A stretch of DNA of 43,800 bases from an uncultured Flavobacteriaceae bacterium. Lineage in GTDB: Bacteria; Bacteroidota; Bacteroidia; Flavobacteriales; Flavobacteriaceae. The translations under genes were made by a program, and so were the position numbers. Location of the stretch: assembly GCA_905479625.1 (NCBI GenBank), contig CAJQNF010000003.1:1-43800 (forward strand). Direction: 5' to 3'. Below, piece after piece: positions 40,389-43,800 of the stretch (the stretch's first letter is position 1; each line of letters starts with the position of its first letter). A model generated the notes under the pieces. That model saw only the letters and a program-made list of their open reading frames with translations, did no database searches and was not told the DNA's origin.

Positions 40389-40480
40389 TAAAAACACTAG
40401 TCTGCTGGTATTCAATATTTTATTCCCAAGCCTTTTAATTCTAAAATTAAACTTGCGCAATCGATTTCGTTTAAAAGTTG

Positions 40481-40520
40481 GCATTCGTATAAGAATGCGC
40501 TTTATTATTATTATTTTTGT
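40481..40520 (+). terminator. Small hairpin with T-rich tail and overlapping -7 box before pfkA
   Basis: GCATTC (40481-40486) pairs with GAATGC (40493-40498) and is followed by a T/A-rich tail, so it may end the GH20 unit. Inside the tail TATTTTTG (40512-40519) is an exact TAnnTTTG -7 box, 18 nt upstream of the pfkA ATG. No good -33 element is seen. Confidence 0.4.
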
Positions 40521-40537
40521 GTGTTTTTAAAAAGAAT

Positions 40538-41524
40538 ATGAAGAAATTTATTAGAAAAGTTGCCGTCATGACCTCTGGGGGAGATTCTCCCGGTATGAAT
40601 GCTGCTATTAGAGCGGTAGTTCGCGCATGTGCTTATTACAAGTTAGAAAGCGTTGGGATTTATAGAGGATATCAAGGAATGATTGAAGGAGATATCGTTC
40701 CAATGTCGGCTCGTGATGTTCACCATATTATTCAAAAAGGAGGAACAGTTTTGAAAACAGCCAGATCAAAAGAATTCAGAACTATAGAAGGTAGAAAAAA
40801 GGCTTACGAAAGCTTGAAGCAACACGAGGTTGATGCTTTGGTTGTAATAGGCGGTGATGGATCTTTTACTGGTGGAATGATCTTTAGTCAGGAATACAAT
40901 TTTCCAGTGATAGGAATACCTGGAACTATTGACAATGATATTTTTGGTACTGATTATACCATTGGCTATGATACGGCATTGAATACTGCTGTGGAAGTGA
41001 TTGATAAGATCAGAGATACCGCAAGTTCTCATAACCGTTTGTTTTTTGTTGAAGTCATGGGACGACAGTCGGGGTATATTGCTTTGAATACAGGAATTGG
41101 AGCTGGAGCTGAGGAAATTCTTATACCTGAAGAGGATATGGGATTAGATCGTTTGCTTGAATCTCTTGAAAAAAGTCGCAGATCTGGAAAATCTTCAAGT
41201 CTTGTGGTTGTTGCTGAAGGTGATAAAACAGGAGCTAATGTTTTTGAGTTGGCTGATTATGTAGAAAAGAATTTACCTGAATACGACGTGAGAGTTTCTA
41301 TTCTAGGGCATATGCAACGTGGAGGGTCACCAAGCTGCTTCGATCGCGTTTTGGCAAGCAGAATGGGAGTAAAGGCAGTGGAACTTTTACTAGACGCTAA
41401 AACGAATAAAATGGTAGGAGTACAAAACAATGAAATGGTGGCAGTAGATTTAGAAAATGCTGTAAAGGAACATCATAAAATACCAAATGAAATATTAAGA
41501 ATATCTGATATTATGTCAGTATAA
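40538..41524 (+). CDS. pfkA: ATP-dependent 6-phosphofructokinase
   Basis: A 328-residue glycolytic enzyme phosphorylating fructose-6-phosphate. I took the ATG at 40538; a TTG at 40517 lies within the -7 box. The ATP-binding GGDSPGMNAAIRA is near the N-terminus. Decisive residues are Gly108 in VVIGGDGSF and Gly129 in IPGTIDND (E. coli Gly104 and Gly124), both typical of ATP-using rather than PPi-using enzymes. The catalytic Asp is Asp132. Substrate motifs VEVMGRQSGY and LGHMQRGGSPSCFDRVLASRMG are present. GAPDH begins 28 nt downstream, giving a two-gene glycolytic operon closed by a strong terminator. Confidence 0.96.
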   Translation: MKKFIRKVAVMTSGGDSPGMNAAIRAVVRACAYYKLESVGIYRGYQGMIEGDIVPMSARDVHHIIQKGGTVLKTARSKEFRTIEGRKKAYESLKQHEVDALVVIGGDGSFTGGMIFSQEYNFPVIGIPGTIDNDIFGTDYTIGYDTALNTAVEVIDKIRDTASSHNRLFFVEVMGRQSGYIALNTGIGAGAEEILIPEEDMGLDRLLESLEKSRRSGKSSSLVVVAEGDKTGANVFELADYVEKNLPEYDVRVSILGHMQRGGSPSCFDRVLASRMGVKAVELLLDAKTNKMVGVQNNEMVAVDLENAVKEHHKIPNEILRISDIMSV

Positions 41525-41540
41525 ATAAATTTAATTTTAA

Positions 41541-42548
<1,008 letters not shown>

Positions 42549-42569
42549 GCATTGTAAAATATTATATTG

Positions 42570-42601
42570 AAAAGCTACTTCTTTTGAAGTAGCTTTTTTT
42601 T
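42570..42601 (+). terminator. Rho-independent terminator after gap
   Basis: A perfect 12-bp stem AAAAGCTACTTC (42570-42581) and GAAGTAGCTTTT (42586-42597), TTTT loop, and a T-run to 42601. Confidence 0.9.
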
Positions 42602-42715
42602 GCTTCCATCTCAAAATTTCAAGTCAAAAACGCATTCCAGACGGGCTTTAATTTTCCTCATGATTGTCATCATTTTTGTAAAATGTTTTCTTAAATTTAC
42701 CTTAATTAAAAATTT

Positions 42716-42777
42716 ACCTGATTATTTCGTTTATAAATAGCTGAAATTCAGTTTTAAAAGAAACGAATTTCACAGGT
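42716..42777 (+). promoter_or_regulatory. Structured leader upstream of the second phosphofructokinase
   Basis: ACCTG (42716-42720) and TTCGTTT (42726-42732) pair with AAACGAA (42761-42767) and CAGGT (42773-42777), separated by matched 5-nt internal loops. A competing 8-bp pairing TGAAATTC (42742-42749) with GAATTTCA (42765-42772) cannot form at the same time. The structure ends 33 nt before the ATG at 42811. A regulatory leader is possible. Confidence 0.35.
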
Positions 42778-42810
42778 TCATTATGTTCATTAATTTATAA
42801 AATTTATTAT

Positions 42811-43800
42811 ATGGCTCATACAAAGAAAACTAAAGGCATTATTGCTATTCTGACTGGTGGAGGCGACGTTCCTGGTCTTAACCCTGCTATTCGTGCAATC
42901 ACCATCCGGGCAAATCGTGAAGGGTTTAAAGTGATTGGCTTGCGCCGTGGTTGGGCGGGAATTACCGAATTGATCCGCGACAAAAAAGCAGATAATAGTA
43001 AAAGCTTTATGGTTTTGACAAATGATATCGTCAATAAGGCTGGTAGAACCGGAGGTACCTTTTTACATTCCTCAAGAACAAAACCCAGTAAAATGCCTAA
43101 AGCAAACGTTCCTGAGCATTTACAAGATTCCTATAAAGAAGAAATTAATGACCTTACCCCAGAGGTGATCAAGAATTTAGAATGGCTTGGTGTAGATTTT
43201 TTGATTCCAATTGGAGGAGACGATACTTTAAGTTATGGCGTTAGGTTATATAAAGAAGGCGTGAAAGTAGTTGCTATTCCAAAAACGATGGATAATGACG
43301 TGCCTGGTACTGATTATTGCATTGGTTTTAGTACTTGCGTGACAAGAACAATACATATGACCAATAACCTCAGAACTTCAGCCGGGTCTCACGAGAGAAT
43401 ACTGGTGATGGAAGTGTTTGGAAGATATGCCGGATTTACGGCCATGTTACCTGCTATGGCGGGCGCTGCAAATCGCTGTGTAATTCCCGAACATGAATTT
43501 GACATTTCCCATTTGACAGAACTATTGGTGCAGGACAGAAACAATAACCCTAGCAAGTATTCGGTGGTACTCGTTTCAGAGGGAGCCATGTTTAAAGGCG
43601 GGGAAATGATGTTTCAAAATTCAGAAAAAGACATGTTTGGTCACGCCAAATTAGGCGGAATAGGTGATGTGGTCTCTGCCGAAATGAAAAATTTAACTGC
43701 TGGTTTTAACAAAGGAAAAACCATCAATATTATCAACCAAAAATTAGGCTATTTGGTTCGCGGTGGCGATCCGGATGCGGTTGACTCTATTGTACCCATG
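42811..43800 (+). CDS. 6-phosphofructokinase, pyrophosphate-type active site, 3' end cut by window edge
   Basis: The frame opens at the ATG at 42811 and is still open at the last base (330 codons). The N-terminal motif GGGDVPGLNPAIRA replaces GGDSPGMN. The residues that decide the phosphoryl donor are Asp138 in PIGGDDTL and Lys158 in IPKTMDND. They correspond to E. coli Gly104 and Gly124, and the Asp/Lys pair is the mark of PPi-dependent enzymes. Catalytic Asp161 is intact, and MEVFGRYAGFTAML and VRGGDPD are present. PPi-PFKs work reversibly in glycolysis and gluconeogenesis. It follows gap after a terminator and a structured leader, so it has separate expression. Confidence 0.92.
   Translation, partial: MAHTKKTKGIIAILTGGGDVPGLNPAIRAITIRANREGFKVIGLRRGWAGITELIRDKKADNSKSFMVLTNDIVNKAGRTGGTFLHSSRTKPSKMPKANVPEHLQDSYKEEINDLTPEVIKNLEWLGVDFLIPIGGDDTLSYGVRLYKEGVKVVAIPKTMDNDVPGTDYCIGFSTCVTRTIHMTNNLRTSAGSHERILVMEVFGRYAGFTAMLPAMAGAANRCVIPEHEFDISHLTELLVQDRNNNPSKYSVVLVSEGAMFKGGEMMFQNSEKDMFGHAKLGGIGDVVSAEMKNLTAGFNKGKTINIINQKLGYLVRGGDPDAVDSIVPM

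Overview
The window looks like chromosomal DNA of a member of the Bacteroidota, most likely a marine or environmental Flavobacteriaceae. The evidence is AT-rich DNA, a SusC/SusD pair, many short lipoproteins, start codons without Shine-Dalgarno sequences, -7 boxes of the TAnnTTTG type, an S46 dipeptidyl peptidase, and DUF4421, DUF4369 and PspC/GIN-domain proteins. I see no tRNA, rRNA, CRISPR array, insertion sequence or integrase.

Layout. (1) 1-1598: the start of an outer-membrane porin gene cut by the window edge, a long AT-rich gap with two tandem C/G-armed repeats, and a pair of very small genes (DUF4177 and an Arc-type DNA-binding protein). (2) 1627-9815: protein and peptide use plus envelope genes: a DPP11-type S46 peptidase, a DUF4421 barrel protein, an M14 carboxypeptidase with a DUF819 permease directly downstream, and a DUF4369 lipoprotein. 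(3) 9829-16483: AIM24 and DUF4442 genes, then a set comprising DUF4870, PadR, PspC-domain and GIN-domain lipoprotein genes, then a LytS/LytT-type two-component pair. (4) 16605-32860: a carbohydrate-utilisation locus with SusC, SusD, a large FG-GAP/UnbV lipoprotein, an AraC regulator, three DUF1080 (3-keto-disaccharide hydrolase family) lipoproteins, two Gfo/Idh/MocA oxidoreductases (one Tat-exported, one apparently cytoplasmic) and a lipoprotein TIM-barrel isomerase. No classical glycoside hydrolase is present in this part. (5) 32913-40388: a sugar porter and PfkB kinase pair, divergent from a NagB-PIG-L fusion, a GH20 hexosaminidase and an SMP-30-type propeller lipoprotein. (6) 40538-43800: glycolysis genes: an ATP-type phosphofructokinase, GAPDH, and a second phosphofructokinase with pyrophosphate-type active-site residues that runs off the end.

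How the genes may work together (inference). SusCD would import an oligosaccharide or glycoside. The oxidoreductase, DUF1080 and isomerase genes have the composition expected for cleavage through 3-keto intermediates, a route distinct from ordinary glycosidases. GH20 and the NagB-PIG-L fusion point to N-acetylhexosamine use ending in fructose-6-phosphate, which the two phosphofructokinases next door would commit to glycolysis. The most interesting element is the 3-keto-glycoside locus with its duplicated oxidoreductase-DUF1080 module split between cellular compartments. The side-by-side ATP-type and PPi-type phosphofructokinases and the fused deaminase/deacetylase come next.
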